From the NCBI GenBank assembly GCA_033060915.1, contig CM065394.1:13937501-14001500 (forward strand): a stretch of DNA of 64,000 nucleotides. Reading direction: 5' to 3'. This stretch comes from Euryodendron excelsum. Its lineage: Eukaryota > Streptophyta > Magnoliopsida > Ericales > Pentaphylacaceae. Made by a program: the position numbers and the translations under genes. Below the pieces are notes generated by a model. That model had not been told where the DNA came from. It saw nothing but the letters and a program-made list of their open reading frames with translations, and made no database searches. Positions 1 through 11,150 of this stretch are shown piece by piece. How positions within the stretch are numbered: position 1 is the stretch's first letter; each line of letters opens with the position of its first letter.

Positions 1-1545
1 TTACTGACGACCACCTAGCCATTCCAGATATCCCCCAGCTACGTGATTTGGCATTCCACCCGAGCCTGTATTCGTGCTACGATCGGATGCCGTCATCTAC
101 CCACAGTTCCTTTAGAGGGGCCAGTATCTTGGCCTTGAGGGCTATGCAGGAGTCAGCTCCATCCTATCATGACTTTTTGTATTAGATTGGTTTTGGTGCT
201 TTTATGACCCTACAGACGGACAGACTTGATCACGGGATCACTACGGGGTTGTTAGAGTAGTGGTTCGGGGAGATAGGGACCGTACACTTGGTGGGTTTCG
301 AGTTGGGACCTACCCCTGTTGATTGGGCTATGATTACCAGACTATCTTTCGGAGAGGTTCCATTCTCTTTACGGGACGTGTCTCTGGAGGAGGCCCGTCT
401 TCTCTTGGGGTTGCCAGGGCTTGGGGACTCGAGTTTCCCAGCTTCACTTTTATGCTCAGCCGATATAGCCTTTGCTTTTGAGCCTTCACCAGATGACCAG
501 ATTATTATGAGGCGTCAGTTGGTGTTGTACGTCGTCTTTAGTTGCTTTTGCAATAATAATAGGTCAACGGTCCCTTTGTCTCTGGTGAGCCTGGTAGCGG
601 ATCTGGACACGCTAGACTATGTTGACTTGGGCGCTTTCACCTTATCCTGCTTCTTACGAGGGATGAGAGTGAGGACATTCGGGGCTTGGGGGAGCTTGAC
701 GAGCTTTTGGCCATTTCTAGTATAGTGGAGCTATGAGTATTTGCCGGTTCGCCGACCGAAGGTGTTAGCGGGCGATGCCTTCCCACGGGCCACGAGATGG
801 GCCCGGCAGCAGGTAGTCCAGCGGTCCTTGCTCACAGATTTTGTAGCCCTCAGGGCTAACTTGGAGTTGCAAAGGCCTCGGGATGTGACCTGGGCACCCT
901 ACCACCGGTCCACCCAGTATGCCGGCAAGAGGGACGTCATCCTTTTGTTTAGGTTGCGGATCACCTTTCGGGGCCCTGTGTCATGGGAGACGTATCTCGG
1001 GAAGCGCCACTGGCGGCAGCTTCATACTACCTTCTGCGTGGCCATGGATCCTCCCCAGTATATGTTTGGACTTTATCGAGCCAGGGTAAAGATCCCTTAT
1101 ATAGTCGGGGTTCCCGATGAGCGGTTCTTGCTTTCGCAGGATGTGGATTATGAGGCTCACTTCTGGGTGAGATCTATTGGCGCTTTCACCCAGCTGGATC
1201 TAGTGGTCAGAGGGCAGGTGGCCAGCCATGAGGTGGTGGAGCTTTGGCATCGAGCTTAGGGCTTTGTTTCTGAGGAGGAGTACCTAGCAGCCTCCCAGGC
1301 ACAAGATCAGTACCATGCTGAGGTGGAGGCCTTAACTGCTCGCATATCTCGGATGGAGGCCGGCTAGGTATGTTATTCATGGTTCGTTTTTCATATTTCT
1401 CATGCATCCTTTCGTGTTCTAATGCCAGTTTTTGTTTTTAACATACATACAGGGCTCTTATAGCGCCGGAGCTTCTTCTAGTCAGCCCTCCCTGTATGTG
1501 CCGGATATAGGCGACTTTGACTTGGATGACGACCCTGCTCCTTGA
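1..1545 (+). pseudogene. Plant-mobile-domain-like (PMD) ORF, two exons, antisense to the left element, open at the window edge
   Basis: One frame is open from position 3 to 1367 except for TAG codons at 183, 258, 723, 1257 and 1365. It continues in phase after a putative intron (1368-1452) to a TGA at 1543-1545. The translation shows the PMD/aminotransferase-like pattern found in many plant transposons: a short Leu-Leu-Glu-x-Trp-Phe box near 249-266, then a block ending in LLLGLPG near 400-420, then a Trp-Ser-Tyr-Glu-Tyr block after 725. The C-terminus is Glu/Ala-rich and coiled-coil-like (about 1275-1360), followed by an acidic tail coded by exon 2. Extra ORFs, some antisense, are known in Tat-lineage elements between pol and the 3' LTR, and this position fits. 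It may instead be a separate captured gene. The family call is by pattern only. The start lies outside the window. Confidence 0.6.
1368..1452 (+). other. Putative 85-bp intron in the PMD-like ORF
   Basis: The donor is GTATGT directly after the TAG at 1365-1367, and the acceptor is TACATACAG ending at 1452. The interior is T-rich. Splicing here is phase 0 and joins the coiled-coil-like tail to a 31-codon acidic exon (1453-1545). If the last codon of exon 1 was once CAG, the site was a consensus CAG/GTATGT donor. Confidence 0.55.
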
Positions 1546-3512
1546 GGCGCCTTGCTTTTCCTGCGAACATAGTTAGAGTTTTTAGTTAGATCGATGGTCA
1601 TTGTTTATGTTTTTGTGGCCGTGTGTTGGCCATTATGGATGATGACTGTATGATGATTTTATGAACATTATTTCTATTATCTTTTTATTCCTTTACATGC
1701 GATAATGATTATTTCTTTCTTCTAGTCTTGTTTTGCATACATGTATGTGGATATATGATGGATATGAATGTGAACACAGGAGTACGGAAATCATGATAGG
1801 CTTAAAAAATTGTGGATATAAGCAAACCTTAAGTAAGTGTGAAAATGGTGAGTATATTAGTCGCACACATTCAGGCAAAGCATATATATATAATTTTATG
1901 TAAACCAGCCCAAAAGTAGATTGGGTTTTTATTAGAAACTATCGCTTCGGCATTTTGCTCTTTCTTCGAAAATCTCCGTTTTTTGTTATGCTCTTTTCTT
2001 GCCACGACGAGATTGTAGTTGTCTCATTCCTAGGGTTTTCATTTTCGGATCCGACTCCCCTCTCTCTTATCTGAGAAACTGTCACTCAATTGATTTTCTC
2101 TCGAGGCCTTATGTTTGATCTGGTAGACTCTCCAAATGACAGTTGAAGTAGCCTTTAGTAAAGGAGCGAGCAGTTTCCATCCTCAATCCGAGAAGACTTT
2201 ACTTTGAACCATAATGTAGGCTAGGTAATGGGTGATAAATGAAGGGGTATTCAGGCTCAAACGATTTTTTTTTTTTTTTTTCGGGTGATAGTAACCAGAA
2301 CCACCTTGAGTAAGCTTTTGCTACTTTGTTTCCTTTTCTTTTTCGGATATCGGCATTTTCTTTTGAACTTGTTTAGACTAAGCAATCTTCCCTGATCTGA
2401 AGGGACTTTCTGTGGGTTGTAATGTGGCCAGGTTGCGGGTTTTTGAAGGAAAGGGTATTGATGGCTCAAAGCGTGATGTGGTTTCTGGGGTTTACTGGTG
2501 ATCACCTTTTCAGGTTTTTCCCTTTTGTCTACGAGCTTCTTTTTCTATCTCCCTCCCTTGTTCTCTCTTCTCTTCCTTGCACGAATTTGTGCCCATATGG
2601 GGCTCATCATTTCCTTTAGTTTTTGCCCTAGTATTATCGCTTGCACAATCTATTGACTCTCAAGAGACATCAATCGTCATTTCATTTTCATCATTCATTT
2701 TTTTTTTTAAGTATTGCATTGTCTCCCTCCTTTTTTGATGTAGGAGGGGGCCTTCTTTCTCTCCGTGCTCCCCTTTCGTCACTTTTTCCTCCAAACTTGC
2801 TTTTGCCCATTGTAGGAGGTGATCACTAGTGCAGGTTTTTCGAGAGAATATAATTTGGCTCAAAAGGGGTTTTTCAAAGAGGATTCTTTTAACTATATGG
2901 TAGTAGAATAGATGGCCCATCTTCATTCCAAACAAGATTGCTTAGTCTATTAAGTTCATTTTTAGAGTTCTTGGCGTCATCCTTTGAAACAAACAAGTGT
3001 TAGCTTAATTATTCCACTACTCGCACTTGCCCCAGTGTGGGGGGTGGTTCTTGGTTAGGGGTTTGAATGAAAATTACTTGTGGCTCGAGTGGGTTGACCA
3101 AGGGAATTACTTTTGCTATTTTAGGGATTTTGAAATAAGGGCTTCTCTTCCTTTCGAGGGTCTAACTGTCGGCTGCTTTGCCATGGCATCCTTTGGAGGC
3201 CACCCTTTTTGTGCTCCACTCTCTTTCATTCCTTTAGCGATCATTCTTTTGGATCAAAAATGGTCCCCACAGGTGGGGAAGCACGTACCATCCTGCCTTT
3301 CAAGTTAGGGCATAACGACAAGAAAGAAAATTCTGCGGAAGAGCAAGTACCAAAGATGATAAATGCAAATTTCAACTTCTTTCATTTTAAAAGTTCTGTT
3401 TACATGATGAGCTCTTGATTAGAAAAGATGAAAGCAGAGTTAACGAAACAAAAATTAACTGGAAAGTAAAGACAAATTTTGGTAGAAGAACATCCCTTTG
3501 ACAATCACTTCT
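1546..3512 (-). other. Noncoding region of the left element between gag and the antisense ORF
   Basis: No convincing coding sequence is present on either strand, and the short ORFs are T-rich and not conserved in pattern. A poly-T tract lies at about 2265-2281 and another at about 2699-2709. The block around 2840-2960 resembles the right element's 3' region at 24900-25030: both have a poorly conserved T-rich lead, 'gatggcc', 'cttcatt' and 'cttagtc' in the same order. This suggests the same 3' noncoding region in both elements, and so that pol was lost from the left element between about 3050 and 3512. Confidence 0.55.
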
Positions 3513-5637
3513 TCAGGTAAGCTTTGGGACCACGCCTGCCTCCTCCATGCTCCATTCACCGACTTCTTCACTTGGTTGCATTGGGCGAATTGATGCATCA
3601 ATTGCGGGGTGGTAGAGATCAACAGCCATAGTGTAACCAAGGCTTCCTCCTTTTCCTTCTTCTTCTTTAGCGGGGTCAATTGGGTTGTGTGTCCCTTCTT
3701 GGGACTCCTGATGGCTTTCCTTTAGTTGGGCAGTCTTCTCTTGCTCGGCTTCTTGGGATTTCATAACCAGGCCTTCTTCAGAGACTTGCGACGACTTTTC
3801 CTTGGCTTCTTCTTTTTCAGCTTCCTTCTTGTCAATCTCTACAAACAGGCTATTCAAATCGCCTTCATTGAATTCAAATGATGGGTTTGGTAGTTTCAAC
3901 TCATAGATGCCCCAGCCCATGTCCTTGTAATCGAAAAGCTCCTCTTTCAAGCGAGCCTCGGCTTCAGCATATCTAGGATATAGGAATTCTTCTCCCCAGC
4001 CATCCACAGATGCAGTATCATTGGGAATGTTTGCAACAGGTTTATTCACGGGCCAATCGAAAGGGTCTTGCTCCCTACTTGTATTGTAAAGATAGATGGG
4101 CATGGCGGCAGTTCTTCCTCCCAATTGCTTTCAATGTTTGAATCACCCTTGAAGTATTCTATGATTATGATGCCATCAGGACCCGCCCCATCCTCGGTGA
4201 TGATGTTGACAGCATGGTCTGGTAAGGGATTTGCTGTGACATTGGGCGTGGGCACCGGCTTGGTTTCTTGGGTGTTGATGACCTTGTTTTCAATGAGGTC
4301 TTGAATCTTATACTTCAAAGAGAAACAAGATTCTGTGTCATGCCCCTATCCCCCAGAATGGTACTCGCAGGTAAGGGCAGGGTTTGAAGTTAGTGGTAGT
4401 GGGCTTGGCAATGGTTGTGGGGGAATAGGGTTTATATGCTTGGCCTTGAGGAGCTCATGATAGGCCTCTTTCTAGGTGCATGCCAAACGTGTGAACTCTC
4501 GATTCCGTCGGTTGTTGTTTTTCTTGGGGTTGAAGTATGGTTGGGCCGCAGCAGGTGCAGTTAGGGGTGCTTGGGTAGTAGCAATGGGGATGTTGATGAT
4601 GGGAGCAGGCGATGAAGGTCGAGCTTGGTATTGGGGGTAATATAGTTGCTGTTGCGTAGGTAGGATAGCAGATACTTCTCCCTCTTTCTTGCCTGTTCCC
4701 CGAGTGGTTGCCACCTTCTTGGCCGCATTCGCAAATCCCTCACTTGTCTTGGCATAGGGGTCAGTGATTCTGCTAGTTTTCAGCCCACTCTCAATCATTT
4801 CCCCTTGCATTATCAGCTCAAAAAAGCTCTTTCTGATACTCAAGCACAGGCGCTCATAATACAGTCCTTGAAAGGTGTTCACAAACAGCTATACGTATTC
4901 TTTCTCTAGCAGTGGTGGATTAACTTGCGCAGCCGCCTCCCTCCATCTCAAAGCATAGCTTTTGCAGCTTTTTTTTCCGCCTCAAGTCATCATCATCAAG
5001 GCGCATCTGTCCACAGTTAGGTCACTATTATGCCGATATTGAGATCGAAAGGCTGTGACTAGTTCATTCCAGGTTGTTATTTTCCTCAAGTTTAGGCGAG
5101 CAAACCATTGTAAGCGGGCCCAGTTGGGCTGTGTTGAAACAATTGCATCAGAATTTTAGAGTCATTCCCATGTCCACTTAGTGCCCCAGCATACAACCTC
5201 AAGTGTGCAACAAGGTTCCCACTCCCGTCATACTTCTGAAAGTCGGGCATTTTGAACTTGGGCTGCCTTGGGTGGTCAGGGAAGAAGGTGTGATGACCTT
5301 GGAGGCTGCGCAGGAACTCCTCCAAGCCTTGTATCTTGAGATCGAGAGGGTTCGGGCCTTCCTTCTTTGAAGTGGCGGTTAGCAAGATGGTTTCAGGGTT
5401 GTCCTCTTCTCCTTCCTCGAGTTATTCTACTTCAGGGATCTCCTTGCTCTTTATTGCACCATCAGTTCACAGGATGACCCTTGGTGGGATTGCTTCAGTT
5501 TCCTTAAGATAGGATGTGGATGCCGATGGGTTCATGACAGGCCCTTTGAAAGCCATTAGTTGTATGAGCTTGAACATTTTGTCTATTTTTGCCTTCATTT
5601 CATTCACTTCTTCTCGTGTCACTGAACTGTTCTATTG
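3513..5637 (-). pseudogene. gag: Retrotransposon gag, main segment (left element)
   Basis: The minus-strand translation carries the Ty3/gypsy gag domain. From about 5260 to 5092 it has the PKFKMPxFxKYDG-type box, an AHLRLYAG box and the LFQHSPTGPA box. It continues through 5091-4500 with a YYERL block. A degenerate zinc-knuckle-like CxYHSGGxGHDxxxC stretch lies near 4350, followed by an LKYKIQDLIE block and PNVTANPLP near 4240. A Glu/Lys-rich tail (ORF 4124-3513) is in another frame and overlaps by about 80 bases, so a frameshift is likely. Upstream, 5637 to 5386 encodes a coiled-coil-like N-terminal part. In-frame stops are scattered through it. The 5' end of the gene was split off by solo LTR A and resumes at 11001. 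Confidence 0.85.
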
Positions 5638-5642
5638 ATCGG
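5638..5642. repeat. Target-site duplication of solo LTR A, left copy (atcgg)
   Basis: Identical to atcgg at 10996-11000. The pair flanks TG...CA ends, as expected for integrase-made 5-bp duplications. Confidence 0.95.
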
Positions 5643-6023
5643 TGTCACGCCCAGATTTTTTGCACTCGAGAAATACATACACAAGCGGCAAAAATACTGT
5701 ACTCTCTCGTTAGAACTCACCCTCCTAGAAGAATGAGTGCGACTATGTTTGAATTGAAAATTGATTTGAATAAAGGGTTTTTAGAAAAGATTTGGAGTTG
5801 CCACCTAACTTGATTAAGGTGAGTTAGGTCACCTAAAACCTAAGCATAATCTGAAAACTATACTTAGGGTTTGGGAAAACAATTTTAAAAATATCTCCTC
5901 AAGAGAGGGTTTTTAAGAAAACAGGTTGTTTGGCAACCTTTGAAAAATATGTAAGCCCTTTTTTGAAAATAACTCCTTTTGGTCTTTCGAAAATAGTGAT
6001 TTAGGTTCGGAGGTTGGTTACGT

Positions 6024-6054
6024 GTAGGGAAGACGCACTAAGCCATCACCCTAC
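6024..6054 (-). other. Conserved U5 stem-loop (example in LTR A)
   Basis: GTAGGG (6024-6029) and CCCTAC (6049-6054) can pair over a 19-base loop inside a block of about 60 bp, from 'ggttggttacgtg' to 'ggtacctacatgtc'. The block is kept in every LTR of the window, including the two divergent host LTRs. Confidence 0.65.
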
Positions 6055-6199
6055 CCCGCCCTTGCGGTACCTACATGTCTATTTACCTTAGATTCACCTA
6101 TGAGAGTCTTCAACTAAACAATGTCCAATCCTATTTACTTTAGGAAAATAATGTTTAAGAACCATCATGATGCATGATATGCAAATGCAAGAAAAGAGA

Positions 6200-8340
6200 C
6201 TTGATTTGGAAATGAATTTGAAAAGAATTTGATTTGATTTGAAAAGAAAGAGATGGAAGTTTGAATTTGGAAAAAAACGATTTTGGAAATTGAAATTGAA
6301 GATTGAAAATAAAAATAGATCATGAAATTAGAAACTTGAAGAAAATTGTAGAATTGGAGATTGGAAAGAAGTTGTAGAAATAAAAATTTGAAAAATGTTG
6401 TGAAATTAGAAACTTGAAAAATGTGGTGATCGCACCGATGAGGGTTGCCTACGTATCCTTTTGGAGGAATCAAGTCAGTCGTAGTTCGGACAAGAGTCTG
6501 ATTGAAAATAAAAGAGTTGATTTGGAAAAGAGAATTGGAGTTGGAATTCGAATTGGAATTGGAAAAGTAGGAAATTTGGACTTTGATTGGAAGATTTAAA
6601 AAGATTGGTTTTGAAAGACTTGGTTTCAGGAACCCTAGATTAAGAACTTCGAAAAGAAAGATTGGATTTGACTTGGAAAGATTTTAGAAAAGAATTGACT
6701 TGAATATTGGACTTGGAAGATTAGGAAACTTAGAATTAGGAAAGACTCGAATTAGGAAAGTTTCAAATTAGAAAAGTGTCATTTTAGAAAAGTTTTTGGT
6801 TTAGGAAAGATTTCGAATTAGGAAAGTTTCAACTTAGAAAAGTTTCAACTTAGGAAAGTTTTGGAATTAAGAGAGTTTTATTTTAAGAAAGGTTTTGAAA
6901 TAGGAAAGTGTTGAATTTAGAAATGTTTTGAATTAGGAAAACTTTAGTTTAAGAAAGGTTTAGAATTTGAAAAGTTTCAACTTAAAAAAGTTTTAACTTA
7001 GGAAAGTTTTGGTTTTAAGAAAGTATTGAAATTGGAAAGTTTTGAAATAGGAAAGATTTGAAAGTTGGAATGTTTAGAATTTAGAAAGTTTTAAATTTGG
7101 AAAGATTTGAAGTTTAGGGGAGTTTAGTATTTTAGAAAGATTTGAATTTAGAAAGCTTTAGAATTTGTGGAAGATTCAAAGTTTCAGTTTTTGAAAGATT
7201 TGAAAATCTAGATTTGGGAGTTAAAGTTTGGAAAGGATGTGAAATTAAGAAAGGTTGGAATGAGGAAAGATTTGGACTTTGAAAGCTTTGAAGTTTAGGA
7301 AAGTTTAGAACTTAGAAAATTTTAGAGTTTGAAAGTTTCGAATTTAGAAAGTTTAGGATTTAGAAAGTTTTGAAGTTTGAGTTTTAGAAAATTTTGAGAT
7401 TAGGAAAAGTTTGGGTTTAGAAAAGTCTTGAAAACTTAGATTTGGAAAGTTAAGATTTGGAAGGGGTAGAATTAGGAAAATTTTGAATTAGAAAAGATAG
7501 GAAAATTGAATTTTAGAGTTTTAGGAAAGAGTTTTATGTTCGAGTTTTGAAAACTTAAGATTTAGGAAAGTAGAAGATTAAGAAAGAATTGAATTAGGAA
7601 AGATTTAGACTAGGAAGAGTTAAGACTTCTATTTCCTAAAACAATGGATTAGATTTTGTTTCTAAAAGAGAAGGTTTGATTTTGTTTCCAAAAATGGAGG
7701 ATAAGATCTAGTTTCCTAAACGGGAAGATTGGATTTGGTTTTCTAGAGGGAATATTTGATTTAACAAGGATTTGGAAAAGGTAGTTTTTAGAAACCCTAG
7801 ATTTGGAAAACTATAGTTTTGACGTAGAAAATAGATTTTGAAAATATGTATAGTTTTGATGTGAAATAAGAGGTTTTGGAAATATGTATAGTTTTGATGT
7901 GAAATAAGAGGTTTTTGAAATCTAAGTTTTATGGCAAGATTGAAAATCATGTTTTTGGAAAGAAAATTAGGGTTTCCTAATTGTTGGCTCTAGGGTTTGA
8001 CATGGGCTCTAAGGAAAGAATTTTTTGGAAAGTGCGTTTTTTTGGAAAGGAAGATTCCTAAGGAGGGGTTTCTAGAAGGTGAGTTTTGAAGAGAGAGTTT
8101 TTGAAAAGATTTTTGGAAGGAGATTGTTGAAAAGAGTTTTGAGGAAAGAGATTTAGGAGGCATTTTTAAAAAGTAAATTTTGAAGAGAGTATTTTGGAAA
8201 AGAGTTTGAAAAGAGAAATTTTGGAAAATAGATTTTTGGGGGAAGTTTTTAGAAACAATTTTGGAAAGTAAAGCTTTTGGAAAGCATGTTTAAAAAGAGG
8301 GTTTTAGAAAGAGATTTTTGAGAAGTGATTTTGAGAAGTA
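6200..8340 (-). repeat. Degenerate short-unit tract in U5 of LTR A
   Basis: About 2 kb of loosely tandem units of 10-20 bp of the form 'ttaggaaagtttcgaa' on the plus strand, with strong purine/pyrimidine strand bias. Equivalent tracts: B 29440-31400, C 34430-36560, D 45050-46900, E 47460-49460, F 56030-57990 and G 61150-63350. It codes for nothing and explains the Phe/Asn/Ser/Lys-rich ORFs found there. Confidence 0.85.
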
Positions 8341-9235
8341 TAAAAACGTTTCACTTTCCTAAAGCGATTCTAACCATAAGAAGGTTATAACCACTTTAAG
8401 AAAGTGGTTTTGAAAACAAGAAGATTTGAAAATATGGACCATAAAAGTCACTTTAAATGTAACACCTGCCTAAAGCAACCCTAGCCATGGAAAGGCTAGA
8501 ATCACCCTAGGATTGTGATTTTGAAAACAAGTTTTGAAAAAAGCGATTTTGATGCAATTTTGAAAACAAGTTTAATGCAAGCTTCGAAAACGAGTTTGAA
8601 AACGATTTTTGGAAGATGCAAGATCATGATATGCACAATGCAAATTTGGGGTCGTGAACATACAAGGTTAAGGCTTTACCACATAATCAAGGGGGCCAAA
8701 CCCACGTGGTCTCCGGTTAGACTAAAAGAAAGCCCCCGACACAGTGACCCTCCAATAGTCTAATCCTACACATGGACCGGGAGTCCCCTTGTTTCAAGCA
8801 TGCAAAGAAAGGGGGGAAAAGAGATGAGGGATTAAAATAGAGAAAACCCAAGTGGGTTAGGAGAGAGAAGAGAAAAGGGGGAAGTGCGGAAACTTAAATA
8901 AGAAGCCTACCTTGTGTCTTCTTTATTTTTCTTAGCTTTGCGTGCTTTGCTTTCTTGCTTTTTCTTCGGTCTTCGCTTCAGTCTTTGAGAGCTTTGTCTT
9001 GGACTTCAAGAGCTTCAAGTTGTAGCAATCCAAGTCTTCAATGGAAGGTTGGAGGCTAGTGTATAAGTGTGCAGGGATGTATAGGAGTGTATAGGAGGCT
9101 AGGGCTTGTGTATGGTGGCTAGGGTTTGGAAAACCTTGTGAAGCTAGGGTTTAGGGTGTATACGAGCTCTGTATATTAAATGTTAGGATTTTTAGATTGA
9201 GTTTGCAGACTGCTTTCACGCTGGAGGAGGCTCTA

Positions 9236-9243
9236 TATTTATA
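9236..9243 (-). promoter_or_regulatory. TATA box of solo LTR A
   Basis: TATAAATA on the minus strand, at the same place relative to the GGCGCC palindromes and the 'agagcc' block as in the other copies. Confidence 0.7.
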
Positions 9244-10499
9244 GACATGAGATAGACCTAGCGCCTGTTGTGGTGGCGCCAGGGCAAATTTCCTCTTGGC
9301 GCAACTAGGAGTGGCGCCAGGCCATTTCTTGGCTTGGCGCCACTACTAGTGGCCCCAGCAAGTTAGGAAAGTTTTTTAAGTCGGCAAGTAATGTATCTTT
9401 GACAGATTTGGGCGCCTGTACTAGTGACTACCATGCAATTTCTTGCCTGGCTTCACTAGGAGTGACTCCGGAAAGTCCGGGAACGATTTAAGGGATCGAG
9501 ATTGGCCCGGAAGGCCGGAAAAGGGTAAGAACACTTAAAATAGTGTCCCAGAGGTATTTGACTTAAAAAATAAGGATAGGATGTGTCAGAAGGGTTGACC
9601 TGCCATTAGGGGCAAAACGGTCAATTAGGCCGGAAAGCTGCCGGAACGGACCCGGAATGTCCCGGAAAAAGACTCAAGATTTGGAAACATTATTCAAAAT
9701 GTTCCCAAAGGCTTTTCGGTTTGATACCTAGAGCCGGTGTGGTTGGAAAAGGCGACCGGCCCACCAGGGGCAAAACGGTCATTTTGCACCGGGTTTGCCA
9801 GAACTGACTCGGAATGATCCGGAAAGGTAAAGAAAGGTTGTGAATACTGTATGAAGCATTCTTAGGAGGTTACCGATTTGATACCCAGGACCGGTGTGAT
9901 TCCCGGGGCATTCGAATGCCTAGGGGCAAAATGGTTATCTTGACCGGAAGGTCTCAGAATTAGCCCGAAACTAACTAGAAGGCACCTAATCATGCCGGAT
10001 TACCTTTAAGACAATCTTGGAAGGGTGGACTTACCATTCTGAGGACTTAGGTGTGTTCTCAAGAAACATGCCAAAAAATAGCCCTAGGGGCAATTTGGTC
10101 ATTTTTTACCGAAGTGGGCTAGCAGGCACTTGTGTTGACCTGGGTTTTGAGTGTTTCCGCCACTCTGACGGCGATCGCATGATACGAGTGTTTGTTGGCA
10201 ATTCCCTATATCAACCTGTTTGTGAGTATTTCTGCTACTCTGACGGTTCACGATCATTCCCGAGACTGCCTGATCTCGAGAAGCTGCTAAAGGGACTTAG
10301 TGCCTAAGAATCAACTTTCTCGAAAGGCATGTCTAAACGGACATTTCTGTATTGGCGGGCTAGCAGGCACCAAAGGTGGACTGTTCTACCATCTAGGGGA
10401 CTTGGGGTCTCGTCCCGGTTGACAGGTTTAAAGGGACATACCGTTTCGAAGAGATTTTCTTCGAAAAAAGTGCCAGACCGTCTCGAGGAATTAACTGTC

Positions 10500-10830
10500 T
10501 CGAGAGAGAGATTGGAATTAGAATTGGAAAGGGGACTTCCCGTCTTCAGAAAGACGCGTCTGGTTTGGAATTGGAAAGGAGACTTACCGTCTTCTGAAAA
10601 ACGTGCCTGTTAGAATTGGAAAGGGGACTTACCGTCTTCAGAAAGACGTGCCTGATTTGCGATTGGAAAGGGGACTTACTGTCTTCGAAAAGACGTGCCT
10701 GATTTGGATTTGGAAGGGGACTTACCATCTTCAGAAAAATGAGCCTGATTTGGAATTGGAAAGGGGACTTACCATCTTCAGAAAGACGAGCCTGATTTGG
10801 AATTGGAAAGGATAATGCCCCTTAAGGGCA
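10500..10830 (-). repeat. Tandem repeat of about 50 bp in U3 of LTR A
   Basis: Six or so units of the form 'ttggaaaggggacttacc', 'gtcttcagaaagacg', 'tgcctgatttgg'. Each carries a small inverted repeat GTCTT/AAGAC. It is a shortened version of the 81-bp unit in copy D. Confidence 0.8.
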
Positions 10831-10995
10831 TTTTGGTCATTTTGCCTCTATTTGGGCCCGATACGGCCCGCGAAGCGATAAATTGATAGGATTAGACTCA
10901 GAAAGTTAATTTGGATTGAAATATGCCCACAATGACTTGAACACAAGTCTGGACGGAGTGGAGACCACCGAGCGATCAAAAATGGGGTGCTTACA

Positions 10996-11000
10996 ATCGG
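10996..11000. repeat. Target-site duplication of solo LTR A, right copy (atcgg)
   Basis: Perfect partner of 5638-5642. Confidence 0.95.
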
Positions 11001-11150
11001 GAATATTGCCTTCGCTCGACATTTATACTGTTCTTTGTCGGGTACGGACTGGCGTTCGAAGGACGGGGGTCACTCGTGTTCCTCTTCTTCCTTTCCTTGG
11101 AGCAATGGTGACCTACAATGCAAGCAGTCTCACCAAAGCTATGGCTAGTC
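11001..11150 (-). pseudogene. gag: 5' end of the left-element gag, separated by solo LTR A
   Basis: Removing 5643-10995 plus one atcgg copy joins this piece in frame to the coiled-coil-like segment at 5637. The minus-strand translation is Arg/Thr-rich with in-frame TAG and TAA codons. The expected start codon region near 11145 reads ATA rather than ATG, so the exact start is unknown. I infer the gag N-terminus from position and frame rather than from a conserved domain. Confidence 0.45.

Larger units (their letters stand above)
5643..10995 (-). mobile_element. Solo LTR A (5353 bp) inserted in the left-element gag
   Basis: On the plus strand it begins TGTCACGCCC and ends GGGGTGCTTACA, so the element's own sense is minus (TGTAAGC to GTGACA). 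In sense order it holds: U3 with repeats of about 50 bp (10500-10830), short hairpin repeats around 10140-10250 and 'accggtttgatacccagagccgg'-type repeats of about 157 bp (9600-10000); GGCGCC palindromes at 9270-9360; TATA box at 9236; telo-box motifs near 9120-9152; a long degenerate U5 tract (about 6200-8340); and the conserved end block (5643-6150). There is no internal region, PBS or coding sequence, so this is a solo LTR left by LTR-LTR recombination. Confidence 0.93.

Noticed and set aside
6165..6473. Phe/Asn/Ser-rich ORFs in U5 tracts (also 29367, 36330 and 61104)
   Set aside because: By-products of degenerate TTTC/GAAA repeats, homologous among LTR copies only because the DNA is.
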